Part shown: in pieces, positions 1 through 12,019 of the stretch | Numbering within the stretch: position 1 is the stretch's first letter | Layout of the letters: each line of letters starts with the position of its first letter | Source of the DNA: Portulaca oleracea | Lineage: Eukaryota; Streptophyta; Magnoliopsida; Caryophyllales; Portulacaceae | Reading direction: 5' to 3' | DNA: 64,000 bases | NCBI GenBank assembly: GCA_029582165.1 | Contig: CM055875.1 | Span: 2,163,501-2,227,500 of the forward strand | Position numbers and translations under genes: made by a program | The notes under the pieces: generated by a model | What the model saw: the letters and a program-made list of their open reading frames with translations, nothing else | What the model was told of the DNA's origin: nothing | The model's database searches: none

Positions 1-1793
1 TCACCTCCGCAAATAGAACAAGAGTCTCCTCCGGTGGTTTGATTTGGTGATGGGGATGAAGAAGTAACTTAGGCCTTTCCTCAAGTGGTTCTCCAAGATT
101 CAGACACTTGGGAACAATCTTCTCGATCTCTATGTCCTCAATATAAACTTCATCCAATGAGATCTCCCTTCTTAATGGAACAATCTTGAGAGAATCATCA
201 CGAGATGTATCTTCAATAGCCTCGGGTTCGGAACATAAGGCCTTGGAATGATCGTTTTCATGCCCATCGTCGGGTTCCACTTCAAGAATATAAACTTCCT
301 CTTTATGCTCATGAACAATCGTGGTCACTGAATTGACTTCAACACAAGGTGGCTTGAAAAAGGGTGTCTCAGTAGGGACATTAAACTTTGATTCAATATG
401 TCCTTCATCAATCAAGTGTTGAATCAACCAATCTGGAAGAGGAATTTGCATTTGGTGGGAATCAAATCGCTCTTCGGAGCATTCATGGATATTTCCTCCC
501 AAAATCTCTTCTCTTTGTTCTTCTTCCTTCTTTTCCTCATCCAACACCCTCTCTTCTTCAACCTTAGCTTCCTCAACCACAACTCTCTCCTCAACGTTCA
601 TCTCCATCTCATTCTCTACTTTTTCCTCCAAAACACTATCCTCTACCCAAGAAAACTCATCAACCTCTTCCCCACTCCCTAGATTGACAGAATTTACTTG
701 TACCATTGGAGTCGGTGAAGGTTGGGTAGCTTGAGAAATTTGGGGTGATACAATGTCCTATTGAGTTGAATGGGAGGATTCTTCTTGGACAAATGAGTGG
801 TGGTCATAGGGTTGAGAAATGGGGTTGAATGTAGGATTGATAAACGTGCTATAGTCATAAGCATGCTTTCCAAAAGAATGGGAGAAAAATGGGTTGAAAT
901 ATGATGGATAGATAGCGTTCACATGCTCTACTTGATGAAACTCCCCACATCGATGCTCGAGATGTGGGGCGAAAATGGATGCAATGGCTTGCATACCTCG
1001 GGCTAAGTTCAACTGGTTAGAAACTCCATCGTTCATCATCTTCTTTTGTAAATCAAGGACGGTAGCCATTGGAAGCTTGATAGTGGGGTTGTGTTCCAAA
1101 GAATCATCCCCATTTCCTGAATTTCGGCCACCTCCCCAACTAGGCATACTCTGAGACTAAATGCGCAGAAAATATTGGCTTCCTCCGCAGTCCACTTTAG
1201 GAACATCCCTCCGGACGCAATATCAATAGATTCTCTAAAAGGACCACGGAGCCCATGATAGAAATGTTGAAGCAACATCCAATCCGGTAAATTATGATGA
1301 GGGCATTGTCGTTGAAGACTCTTAAACCCCCCCCCCAAGCGTCGAAAAGACTTTCTCCCGGCCCTTGCATGAAACTTAACATTTCTGCTTAAAGTCGGTG
1401 TGTCTCCTTCGCCGGAAAGAAACGGTGAAGAAAATCTCCTTTGAGTGCCTCCCATGAAGAATAAAAACCAGGTGGACATGTTTGTAGCCATATCTTTGCT
1501 TTTCCCCCAAGAGTGAGAGGAAAGAATTTCAACTTCAAATATTCTGATGATATCTTTGGAATGTTAATAAAGCTAATCCGGTCTTCGAATTTATCAATAT
1601 GAGCAATGGGACTTCCAGCAGCATCGTTCCCATGAAACGGATTTCTTTCGAAGACTTCAAGTAAGTGCAGCTTAAACTAGAACACAGCATCAGGTGGTAA
1701 TGGTGGTAACGTGATAGGATTGCCTCCCGTACTCGAAGATGGAATGGCATATGAGAGAAGAGTACGGGGTGAATCAGCTTGGACTTCACCCAT
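1..1793 (-). pseudogene. Ty3/gypsy (Athila-like) gag region, degenerate, running off the window edge
   Basis: This is the 5' part of a retrotransposon gag-pol polyprotein read on the minus strand. The ATG at 1793-1791 opens MGEVQADSPRTLLSY, followed by a retrotransposon-gag domain recognisable from PIAHIDKFEDRISFINIPK, a Trp-rich stretch and CPHHNLPDWMLLQHFYHGL (about 1320-1240). The frame is broken by TAG at 1679-1677, TAA at 1391-1389, a frameshift at a C10 tract (1327-1336) and a second shift near 1160. From 1147 one frame runs to base 1 with a single TAG (760-758). Its last part is very rich in Glu, as is common between gag and protease in this lineage. Gag would form the virus-like particle, but this copy cannot encode it. 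The primer site and LTR lie just upstream. Assignment to Athila rather than another Ty3 clade is inference. Confidence 0.75.
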
Positions 1794-1961
1794 TGGACTC
1801 GAGGCCTCCTACGATGATCGGTAGAACATTAGGGCGTACCTACATGCACCAACAAGAACCAATAGAAGCATCAAATTCATCGGGATTAGCACAAACTAAT
1901 TTCTAGCGCGAAAGCAACTCAAATAACCAAAAACCAAGCAACTAAAACTAGGGGCGCTGGC

Positions 1962-1979
1962 TCCCCGGAAATGGCGCCA
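1962..1979 (-). other. Primer binding site, tRNA-Asp type
   Basis: On the minus strand this reads TGGCGCCATTTCCGGGGA. It matches the complement of the plant tRNA-Asp 3' end at 16 of 18 positions. It sits three bases inside the LTR end and fixes the element as minus-strand, with its 5' LTR at higher coordinates. Confidence 0.75.
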
Positions 1980-1982
1980 TTT

Positions 1983-3602
1983 TGTTGTACAGGGGTTTGT
2001 AAGACCTCGGTATTGTCGTTCTCTCTCAGGGAGCTGGCAGCCTTGGTCAAAGAAACTAGGTCAATGGTCGGGTCGAGATTGCTAAGGTAAGGATATCGGT
2101 TTGAAAAGGGTCACAACGCAACAAAGAAACCTAAGGTCGGTCAAGGAATGGAAAATGGGCTTCGGAGGCTTTTCGGGATGCAAACGGGGATGAGGAAATG
2201 GGTTTTGCAACAAGAATAACAAGAAGGGAGAACCAAGTGGCAATTCTGTTAGAAAATACCCACCGAGGTTCCTCTTCCGAGGATAGTCTGGATTAACTTC
2301 CCCAAAGTCCATCGACTGACTAGGAAGGTTAATGAAAGGGAATTTCCTAGTTAGCCTCTATTCACTTCCATGAATAGAGTACTAACTATCCCAATTCCCA
2401 CCTTCCAACACAAGTGTCGGATGTATTCGGGAGCTTTCGAACCCAAATACATCCCACTGAGGGAAGGAAAGGAGTGGGAAATTGATTTCCCAACCAATTA
2501 CTCACTAATATTGCTAACCCAAACCTAATCACCCATTCACACCCTTAATTACCCCCTAACCCATAGGGTTTCTAGCCACTAATCATGATAAAAAAAATAA
2601 GCTAACAACATCCAACCCAAACCTAAACATGATTTCTAACATCAAACAACCATAAACAAGCAAGAACAATGAGATAGCAAGCAAAACAATTAAGAACAAG
2701 CAAAGTAATTAACAAGGTAATTAATAAAAGAGTAAAGGGAAGAGAATACTTATCAAAATGCTGTAGATAAACAATAGAAAGCAATAAAAGGATGATCTAA
2801 CAATCTTTCAATTGATTGAATACCCAAATCTTCAATAACATACACAAATCTCCAAAACCCTAGATTAATCTTTCACTAATCACCCTCTAAAAGTCACTAA
2901 TACAAGCTGAAATAATGTTTAAGTCTAACCCTAGATAATTCGAGTCTCCTCTCTAGTCGAATTCTCCCAAAAATCGCAGCAAAAGAGTCTATTTATACAT
3001 GGGGTAAAAATGCTCAAAACGCCTTGTTGAAAGTAGAAGAGTCGCAGCCAGCAAGGTGTGGTAGCGCGACCAACCCCCGTCGCGGGCGCGACGAGCGAAA
3101 ACTCACGGGCGATTCATCTCTTCGAGGCTTCGTGGCTACGGTGTCCAAAGACCGTGGGCACGGTCTTTCCCTGTCGTCCTGATCCCAGCACACGCCCACC
3201 GTGGCTACGGTGGCCATGACCGTGGCCACGGTCACTCTCGGCTTCCAGTGCACTCTGGGCGTAGCGGGTGCTACGCCATTCGTAGCGGGGGCTACGCTCC
3301 GGCTTCCCTCCGCTTTGTTCTTCCTTAATTCTGAAGCATGTAACGCTCGATCCAAAGGTCGTAGCATGCGTTACTTCACTAATCGGCACCAAGGGTCGAG
3401 AGTGTGGTCCCGGGTCGACTCCGTCTCGATTTCCGGTCCGGCTCGGCTCGGAAAATCGCCAAGAATGCTGTAAAAAGGCTCGTTTTGCTACGTTTTTGGT
3501 GAAAACTCCAAAATCTACAAAATAACCAAAAACACATTAAAAGTTATGAAATTAAACCACGAAACGAGTTAAAAGCCTAAGGATTTAGGCGGTATTTAGA
3601 CA
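1983..3602 (-). mobile_element. 5' LTR of the Athila-like element
   Basis: About 1.6 kb, a usual size for Athila LTRs, running from TGTTGTAC (plus, 1983) to TTTAGACA (3602; 3604 is possible). It contains a TATA box on the minus strand (TATAAATA near 2990-2999) and a GC-rich block at 3050-3310 full of short palindromes. Its outer end can be aligned by eye with the LTR at 38887-40662: both share a CTTAGG-TTTTAACTCG-like stretch at the same distance from the end. The partner LTR lies outside the window. Small ORFs inside it are not genes. Confidence 0.65.
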
Positions 3603-3604
3603 CA

Positions 3605-4612
3605 AATCTGGGTCTAAACAATCAGCCATAAATTTGTCTACAATAATTGCATGAAAGTTGGTCTCCTGAATGGATTGCAAAAGCTGGGGTATACGAAAAA
3701 GATTCCTTGCTTTTCCATGCTTATTTTCAAGAACCAAACTTGCATGTTTTCCAGGAGAGGCATAGATAAGGGTGCACAATAAGAAATGTTGGTCTTCACA
3801 AGACTAAAGTGTCAAATTCCCAAAACAAGAGCATTTTCCAAAGATAATGCTGACAAAAATCGAGGTAAGTTATCTGAACCAAAAATTGAATTTCATTAAA
3901 ACTGACAAAAAGAATTTGCGTTTGTTGCAGGAAAATAAGAGTCATCGGGACTAGGATCGATTTAATCTCAGGAATAAGAGCCACTAGCATTCAGCAACAA
4001 ACTGCCCGCAGAATCACAAAATCTCGAGCCATCAACATCACGATTGATGAAGTCTCGGTCATTTGAGCCCTCGGCATCGCGCCCGGTAAAGTCTCAACAT
4101 CCGAGCCACTGGGATCACGCCCGGTGAAGTCTAGACCCCCAAGGCCATCAACATCGTGTCTAGTGAAGTCCTTCGGCATTAAAATTTCCATCCACACCAA
4201 AATTCCAAGAGCCATCGACATCGACATCGCGATCGATGAAGTCTCCCCGACAAGTAAGGCATCATTCTCGCCCGAGATCACCTATCGGCACAAGTTCGCC
4301 AACCGCGACACAGGACCCAGCTTCCAAGTGTCAGCCCATACTTTCCAGAAGGATGCTTTCGGTACCGGAGACCATTTCGAGTAGGACGTCATCCGACACT
4401 CGAGATCACTTCAAGTAGGGCATCACCCTTGCTCGAGATCAACCCCGATAGAGGCGCATGTCGCCCACAACCACGATGCAGGATTCTGTTTCCAAGCATC
4501 ACCTCAGGCTTCGCAACCCGAAGTCATATCCCCAAGCTTTGCATCCCAAAGTCATATCTTCAATCGGTGTCCATCATTCTACTTGGATCTTCGTCCTATC
4601 TCGAACTCAATC
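3605..4612 (+). mobile_element. 3' internal region of a plus-strand Ty3/gypsy element, non-coding
   Basis: This sequence lies directly upstream of a polypurine tract and LTR start, so it is read as the 3' untranslated part of a gypsy element whose pol is missing. The Athila-like element at 1-3602 probably inserted into it. No protein domain is visible in any frame. It is unusually GC-rich for this window and repetitive in its centre. Confidence 0.5.
4026..4250 (+). repeat. 38-39 bp tandem repeat, diverged
   Basis: Units begin at 4026, 4065 and 4103, with diverged copies near 4141 and 4209. Each carries a GAGCC..CATC..GTGAAGTCT core. Repeats between pol and the 3' LTR are common in some Ty3 lineages (Tat-like). 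Confidence 0.6.
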
Positions 4613-4622
4613 AAAGTGGGGG
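4613..4622 (+). other. Polypurine tract
   Basis: AAAGTGGGGG, five bases before the LTR start TGTAGACACC at 4628. This is the usual plus-strand priming site arrangement and sets the element's orientation. Confidence 0.6.
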
Positions 4623-4627
4623 CTATC

Positions 4628-6350
4628 TGTAGACACCGGATTTTGTCACATAAAATATATAACATTACTATATATAAGAAGAATTAAAGAAAGAAGAAGC
4701 TGGAAGACAAAAGCTAAAGTGCGTGCACCTTACACGTATGAATTTGCTTTAAAATTGCATGCAAGCTCACATGCAAACTTCTACGTAAACAGCAAGCCAT
4801 GCAAGCCATGAAAAATCAAGGTCAAGAGGTCACAAGTTCGATTCCTCACAAAAACACTTTGAAAACATCTTATAAAACTCAAATGCAAATACATTGCCGT
4901 CCAAATGTGAATCAACATTTCCCTAGGCAAATATATTCATCCCCCCACCGTCCATGGATGCATGGACGAGAGGAGGATTCCTCCCCCACGAGCTGGTGGC
5001 CGGTCGGCCTTGACCACCGACCACACGAGGTCAATTGACCTCGTGCTGATCCACTCAAGTACACCTCACACGCCTAAGAATTTGTGCCTTGGACGAGAGG
5101 ACGAGAGGGCATGTATGTGCATGTATGTGCATATGTTCTCTACTACCTCATTCTCCTATAAATACCCTACTCCTCTCAAAGCCAAAACACACCATAATTC
5201 ATTATATTCCTCCCTTCTACTCATTCTTCTCTCTACTCATCCATTCCTCTCTTTTACTCTCTCTAATTCTCTCTACTTATCTTCTAATCTCCATTCTTAT
5301 ATTATTATTCTATCTTCATTACCCTTAAACCTATCCTCACTTTCATATCTCCATAATCACCATTTCTAACCATTTTCTAATCCTCTAAACTCATTCTACT
5401 CAAAACCCTACAAAAAAACCCTATGCTAAAAACATAAAAACCACAAAAAAACCTCTTTCCTATCCTATTCTCCGCTGCTTTTTCACCACTTCTTTTGGTT
5501 CATTTTTGCACTTGTGAGGAGTAACAACAAAGGGTATTGAGAGGAGCATCTTCAAGCAAAAAGGCAAGGCAAGGCCTCTTCTTCAAGTTAGCACAATGTA
5601 AGCTTTAAAGTTCTTTAGTTTTTTTTGTAAATAAAGTGTATATGTTGTACTTTTCTTTCCATAATTTATGTTGCATGTTCTTATGAAATAATTCTATAAA
5701 GTTCTTATTTATCTCTCTTCCAATTTTATGAAAGCACACTTAAAACTTTTAGTAGAGTCTTTCCTTTTTGTGAGAGGCGAACTCAAAAGGTTCCTACCTT
5801 TCGAGTTCGTAGCCTTACCCCGAATCCATTCTTGGGTTTCGTAGGCGAAGTCTTTCTTGTTATTCTTTTTGGTTTGTCTTGGCTTTTCCCTTAAAAAGTC
5901 AGATGGTGACTCCCATTTCAAACTAAAAGTACATCGGGTTGCATAAACTATGGTAAAACATGGTTTTACAACGCGTCGATGCAACTTTAAGGCCTTTTCT
6001 TTATGTGTTTATAAATAATACTTGCATAAATTACTTTCTTCCGAGCCTAATATTTAAACGAGCAAATTGGGTTAAATTTAAAAGAGTTTGGAACAAGAGG
6101 ATGTTCACTCTTGAAGGTTTAATTCAATGACTCATAAAATGCACAAGTAAAGGGAAAGTGATTTTACAAATATTATTCCTGAAGTGTATAATTAAAATTC
6201 CTTAAAGGGTTTTTTTTTAAGGTTCAAACCCTAGCACAAATCATCAAATCACACCCCAATCCACGTGGACGTTCGGAAGCCCGAACGGTGAGGAAAAAGT
6301 GGTCACACCTAGATGTGTGTGGGTGTATGGGTTGTGAATATTATTCATCA
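4628..6350 (+). mobile_element. 3' LTR of a plus-strand Ty3/gypsy element (Tat-like)
   Basis: The start is well fixed by the polypurine tract; the end (TTATTCATCA, 6350) is only a guess from the TG...CA rule and a drop in recognisable sequence. A TATA box (CTATAAATACC) lies at 5155-5165, preceded by tandem GCATGTAT units near 5110. A long CT-rich leader follows, as expected for a transcript start near 5190. No primer site follows, which agrees with a 3' LTR. The ORFs at 4962-5369 fall in the promoter and leader and are not genes. Confidence 0.6.
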
Positions 6351-7247
6351 GTTCAAGCTACAAGGTTGAATGTTGATATATTTTCTCAGTATTTTTTAAT
6401 ATATTATAGTAGATTTTTTGTGTTTCATATACCTTTATCTATCATAGTTATTTTATAATTTGTGTAATATATGGTTGTTTTAGATTTTTAATTAGGACTA
6501 TTACTTAGCCTTCAAAATATAGTTGTATTTATACATTTTTTTACGCACGATAGTTTTTAGAGCACAAAAGAGTGTTAAGCTCTGAAAATATATTACTATA
6601 TTCTAATTTTCCGGAACCATTTAGCTCCTTTACAATATACAACAAATATTATTTCTTTCCTTAAGAATATTAGTATAACTCTTTTATATTTGCTATTTTC
6701 TACTTGACCTTAAGTTTGTTGATTATCTTTTCTGTAAACTAACCAAACAACACTTACACAAAAACCAAAAAATAAATAAAAATTGAAGAAGACATATTTG
6801 AAGCAAACTTATCAATTTCTATCATTTCTAAACATTACATTTTTATGTCGTTTGTTCAATTTGGCATCATTAAATAAGCCAACTTGCAACATTTTCAATT
6901 TTCAATTTCTTTTTCAACCTTATACAGTTAGAGGGTGATAAGATTTGTAACCTGAAGTGGGATGTAGATACTCTAATTTGTGAAATAATAAATTTTATCA
7001 ACACACATTGATCATGATTAAGGAAATTGAGCCGATTACATTAAGGAAAGACACGTATTGCTTTAAGTAATTTTTTTTTAAAGTTTTCCCTTCTATCATA
7101 TTAGTAGTATTTAGTACGAGCCCTTTTGTAATAGAAAGTAATTAATCTTGCAACAACACTGATCAATTGATGAATTCTTTTTCATATTACTTTAAGTATT
7201 TTTTAAAGTTTTCCCTTCTATCATATTACAAAAGTCTCTACATTTTG
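6351..7247. other. AT-rich intergenic sequence
   Basis: No ORF of substance, RNA gene or recognisable element. A stretch around TTTTAAAGTTTTCCC occurs twice (near 7077 and 7201), giving a local imperfect duplication of about 40 bp. Confidence 0.6.
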
Positions 7248-7252
7248 TCACT

Positions 7253-7800
7253 TGTTAGGGAAAAAGTAAATAATTGCGAGGTTACAGCGGAAGCGAAATA
7301 AATTGAGATGACGTATATTACGACGAAATTCAAGAACGGAAATAAGAGCGATAAATCAAACACCAGATTTACGTTGGAAACTGAAGAACTCGGAGAAAAA
7401 CCCACGGACGGCGACAGCCATAAAATAATCCACTATGAGCAAAAAAAAAAGGATGAGTACAACCTTATCACTATCACAAGGTGTGATGCAATCACCAAAG
7501 GAGATTACAATATAAATCTCTCTCTCACACTCAACTCACAATCTCTCAGGATACACTAGGAAAATATTAGTGAGACTCACTCTCTCTCAATATTTTCTCT
7601 CTCTCTCTCTCTCTCTTGCTTAGGTGATTTTGGTGGAGAAAACTGAACCCTATTTATAGGGCAGCTAGGAGAAAAATAGAGTCAAATTAAAACTCAAATA
7701 ATAACAAGTAGAATCTGATTGGAAGAAGGAATTAGTAGATTAAAATTGTATCCTCTGTCGTTTTGGACCTTAGCGGATCCAATGGGCCATAAGCCCAACA
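7253..7800 (-). repeat. Copia 3' LTR
   Basis: 548 bp, TGTTAGGG...CCCAACA on the plus strand. A minus-strand TATA box lies at 7651-7658. A TC microsatellite near 7592-7616 is longer than in the partner LTR. The ORF 7308-7559 inside it is spurious. Confidence 0.9.
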
Positions 7801-7812
7801 ATCTCCATCTTG
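7801..7812 (-). other. Copia polypurine tract
   Basis: Minus-strand CAAGATGGAGAT, directly against the 3' LTR; the usual copia arrangement. Confidence 0.6.
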
Positions 7813-7900
7813 GACCATGATCCGAGTTATTAGTGCAAATAAACCCCTCGACTGTCACCATCAACACGCCCCTCCGCAGAGCGTAGCCCCGCAAGGCTCT

Positions 7901-9303
7901 TCACATGCTCAAAACACCAACTAAGTCCAAACAATGTTCGAACTTAGCTATATATAGAGGCTTGGTTAACATATCTGCAGGATTATCAAAAATATGCACC
8001 TTCTTCACCACAATATCTCCTGCAGCAACTATATCTCTGATGACGTGATACCTGACGCTTATATGCTTGGTCTTTGAATGATAACTGTCGTTCTTGGTCA
8101 GATGTATAGCACTCTGATTGTCTGAATAAACCACGGTCTCACCTGTGGTACTCCAAGCTCCATGACCAATTCCCTAAACCAGATGGCCTCCTTCACTCCT
8201 TTCGTTCGTAACAATATATTTAGCCTCAATAGTAAAAAGGGCTGCTATAGACTGAAGTGAAGCTTTCCAGGACACTGCTCCTCCACACATAGTAAACACG
8301 TACCCTGAAATTGAGCGTCTCCTATCCAGATCTCCACGATAATCAGTATCAACATAATCTGCAACATAAGTCGTTGCAACACTACCTCTATCATACAGGT
8401 TGCCCTTCTCTAAAGTGCCCTTCACATGGCGAAGGATCCACTTTACTCCTTCCCAATGCTCATTCCTTGGATTCTGCATATATCTACTCACCACAATAAC
8501 TACATGGGACATGTCAGGTCTAGTGCACACTATAGCATACATCAAACTACCAACTGCACTAGCATATGGATTATTTGACATCCTCCTTACCTCCAAATCA
8601 GATTTAGCACAGTTCTCACCAAACAATTTGAAATGTGCAGCTAAGGGTGTTGAAACTGCCTCACGGTTTCTCATGTTGAATCTGTCTAACACCTTCTCTA
8701 GATACTTCTTTTGAGACAGGAACAACTTCTCTGCCTTTCTATCTCTCTGGATCTCCATTCCCAAAATCTTCTTTGCCGCTCAAACTCCTGGTTGAGTTGA
8801 GACTTTAGCTTATTTATAAGAGACATGTCCCTAGAGGCAATCAACATGTCATCAACGTACAATAATAAATAAATGAAAGATCCTTCAAATTGTCTTAAAT
8901 ATACACAATTGTCATAGTGACTCTATGTGTACTCTTACCCTACCATAAAGGTATCAAACCTTTGGTACCACTGCTTGGGTGCCTGTTTAAGTCCATACAA
9001 GGACTTCCTCAATCTGCACACCTATTCCTCCTTACCAGGAATGATGAAACCCTGTGGTTGCCTCATATATATTTCCTCCTCCAACTCGCCATGGAGGAAA
9101 GTTGTCTTCACATCAAGTTGCTGCAACTCCAAGTCAAATAGAGCAACAAAGGCTAGCAAGATGCGGATCGACATATGCCTCACAATTGGTGAGAATACTT
9201 CATTGTAGTCGATTCCCTCTTTCTGATTGCAACCTCTAACCACCAATCTGGCCTTCCACCTTGCACTCTCTACACTAGGGATACCTTCTTTCTTCTTGTA
9301 CAC
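7901..9303 (-). pseudogene. Copia reverse transcriptase and RNase H region, broken
   Basis: Minus-strand pieces in order: RVT_2 start with ARWKARLVVRG and QLDVKTTFLHGELEE (9303-9022); an intact YVDDM catalytic motif near 8860-8845; the palm/connection and RNase H part (8764-8174) with AVGSLMYA and RPDMSHVV; and the C-terminal part (8134-7901) ending in the typical [11 protein letters not shown] and [10 protein letters not shown]. Stops and frameshifts separate the blocks. The RT copied the element's RNA into DNA, and the RNase H removed the template. The copy is not functional. Confidence 0.85.
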
Positions 9304-9517
9304 CCACTTTGCCGTAAGAGCTCGTCACCCTTTAGGCAACTCACACAGCTCCCATGTATGATTTTTCTGCAGACTCTCCATCTCCTCTTGCATATCTCCT
9401 ATCCGGCCAATTTGAGGCACTTTATAGGAGATGACCTCCTGATAGGTAGTAGGTTCAGCACCTTCAGGAGTTTATTATGAAACACTCAACGCATATGCAA
9501 TTATAGCGTCGTCTTCT

Positions 9518-9970
9518 TCAGTATACCGTGTTGGTCTCCTGATTTCCCTCATGGGATGATTTCTTGCTATGCTTGGTTCTTCTCCACCTGAGGAATGTCA
9601 GTCTCAGTTTCAGGCTCATCAACCTGAGTTGTTTCAGGAACATTATCAGCAGCTTGCTCCTGATTGTAGGTTCCAATAGCTCCACCTTGAGCCTCAACCT
9701 GCTCCACCTCGAACAATATTCTTCCTGCATCCTTCTTCTGATTTTCTACATCATCAGAAGTACCAGTAGATTCCATTCTAGATAACATAGCAATTTCATT
9801 AAAGGTGGAATACTTGCATCTCTATATTGTATGACTTTCTTCAAGTCAGGACACCACATTCTGTATCCCTTAGACTCAGACCCATAACCTAGAAACATGC
9901 ATTTAACAGCCCTAAGAGACAGCTTCCCCTCATTCATATGAGCATATACAGGACATCCAAAAATTCTCAA
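9518..9970 (-). pseudogene. Copia integrase C-terminal part and linker to RT, broken
   Basis: The segment with IFGCPVYAHMNEGKLSLRA and KCMFLGYGSESKGYR (9970 downward) is the conserved copia integrase C-terminal domain. A frameshift follows at the usual SRDV-like site. The next piece (9788-9567) is the acidic, poorly conserved linker before RT. Confidence 0.75.
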
Positions 9971-10081
9971 ATTAGAATAATTAACTGGATTACCTGTCCA
10001 TACTTCCTCTAGAATCTGGTATTAAATAGAGGCATGAGGTGATCTGTTCAGTAAGTAGCAGGAAATAGATATCACCTATGC

Positions 10082-10609
10082 CTAGAACGATTTGTTCTTC
10101 CAAATCTCTACATTAGAAAGCATGCAACGGACTTTCTCTAGGAGTATCCTGTTGATTCTCTCAGCTACACCATTTTGTTGTGCCTTACCCACCAGGGTTC
10201 GATGCCTAGAAATCCCATGTTGCTCGCAGAACTTAGTAAATTCAGAATCAATGAACTCTAACCTATTGTCTGTCCTGAGTTTATTTATTTTCCTGCCTGT
10301 ATGGTTCTCCACCAAAGCTTCGAACTTCTTGAAGTATGAGAATGTCTCATTCTTGTGCCGCAGGAAATAAACCCAGGTCTTCCTCGAGAAGTCATACACG
10401 AAGGTCAACATATAACGCTTGTCACTTAGTGATGGCACTCTAGCAAGACCCCACAAGTGTGAGTGAATGTAATCAAAGATCCCTGCCATTGTATGCTTAG
10501 CCCTAGAGAAACTTACCCTCTTCTGTTTCCCATAGACACAGTGGTCGCAAAACTCCAGCTTGTCGATTTGTGCACCTCCAAGATATTTCTTCTTACTCAG
10601 CAATGACAT
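10082..10609 (-). pseudogene. Copia integrase core with a mutated catalytic residue
   Basis: The zinc-binding and core parts of rve integrase are clear: FCDHCVYGKQKRVSF, then IHSHLWGLA where the family has IHSDLWGPA, then KLRTDNRLEF and QQNGVAERINR. The first catalytic Asp is therefore His; the second Asp and the Glu remain. Integrase would insert the cDNA into the genome, but loss of the Asp alone should abolish this. Confidence 0.8.
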
Positions 10610-10789
10610 TTTCTTCTATCCCATGTGGCCTAGTCTCATGTGCCACAACTTTGCATTGTCGGACTCATCAAGATTTAAAACTGCTGTTGCAGCTCCTGTC
10701 ACTATAGACCCATGCAGGATGTATAGGCTGCCCTTCCTAATTCCCTTCATCATAACCATGGGACCCATGCACACTTTCCAGACACCTTC

Positions 10790-11095
10790 TTATCCTTTAT
10801 ACCTGTAACCATTAGCCTCAAGAGTACCCAAAGAAATCAAATTGCGGGTCATGTTAGGGATATGATGAACCTCCTTTAGAGTTCTAACGATGCCGTCATG
10901 AGTCCTGATTTTGATGCTACCGATTCCTACAACCTTGCATGCTGTGTCGTTACCCATGATTACGACGTCGGTGTCAACACTCTCATAGGATTCGAACCTA
11001 TCCTTATGAGGACACATACGATAGGTGCACCCCGTATCAAGAACCCACTCATCTTTAGCTATCCTACTCAATGTGGTAGCCAATGCATCATCCAT
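10790..11095 (-). pseudogene. Copia aspartic protease region
   Basis: WVLDTGCTYRMCPHKDRF is the protease catalytic DTG/DSG region of copia elements, followed by MGNDTACKVVGIGSI and HIPNMTRNLISLGTL, leading to the GAG-pre-integrase region. Its N-terminus continues from gag across an in-frame stop. Confidence 0.75.
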
Positions 11096-11168
11096 AACTA
11101 CAAACTCATCACCAACTGACTCGGACTTAACACAGTTTGAGGTACCGGGTTTGGTGTGGTTGTCCTTA

Positions 11169-11996
11169 CTACCCGGCCTGCTTCTGGTCTCTCTGCTTAG
11201 TCCAACAATCCTTCTCTATATGCCCCATCTTACCATAGTAATTGCACTTCTTACTCTTGTGATGATTCCTAGACTTTGAACGGTGTTTAGACTTTCCTCT
11301 AGACCCATTTCCCCTACGATCATTATTTCTTCCCTTTACTATCAAGGCATCACTACCCTGGTCTTCACCCTCGGTATCAAATTTCTCCTTAGACAGTAAA
11401 TTGGCCTTTACTTCACTACGGTTCAGGACACCACGATTCCCATACAACATGATCTTCTTAAATTGTTTATGTGATGCAGGTAGGGATAGGATTAAGTTTA
11501 AAGCCTTATACTCATCAGTGTGTTTCACATCCATTGATTCTAACTCAGTAATAATAGAATCAAAATTACTAAGATGTGCTTACATAGAAGTACCTGTGGG
11601 AATTCGCAGCCTGTAGAGCTTCTTCTTCATTCGGTATTTGTTCGCAAGACTCTTAGACATGTACAACTCTTCCAGTTTGGTCCAAAGCTCACGAGGTTTC
11701 TCGATATGCATTACCTCTCTTTGAATATGCTCTGCAAACACAATTGAATCCCTGCCAGGGCCTTATCTTCTAGCTTCTTCCACTCCCTTGGACTCAAGTT
11801 GCCCTTGATATCCTTCTTGAGCTTTTTGAAATCTTCATCGTTCATCGTTCATCGTTTCATCAGTCTTCGTGTCAGGATACTCAATCACATCCCATAACCC
11901 GTGTTGAATCAGGACCGCCTTCATCTGCAGTCTTCACATAGTGAAACTCCTCCTTCCATCGAATTTTGGAATATCGCATTTCATGATTGAAGTCAT
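11169..11996 (-). pseudogene. Copia gag, broken
   Basis: The start ATG (11996-11994) gives MTSIMKCDIPKFDGRRSFTM, a standard copia gag opening. The middle carries several stops. The C-terminal part (11534-11169) ends in a zinc knuckle CNYYGKMGHIEKDC, where the second Cys of the CCHC motif has become Tyr. Gag would package the RNA; both the frame and the knuckle are lost. Confidence 0.8.
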
Positions 11997-12005
11997 CTCC
12001 ACCTC

Positions 12006-12017
12006 GCTCTGATACCA
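12006..12017 (-). other. Copia primer binding site, initiator tRNA-Met
   Basis: Minus-strand TGGTATCAGAGC, two bases inside the 5' LTR. An exact match to the common plant copia site. Confidence 0.9.
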
Positions 12018-12019
12018 CT

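Noticed and set aside
3114..3473. Overlapping ORFs of 90-117 codons on both strands
   Set aside because: They lie in the GC-rich palindromic block of the Athila-like LTR and have no domain.
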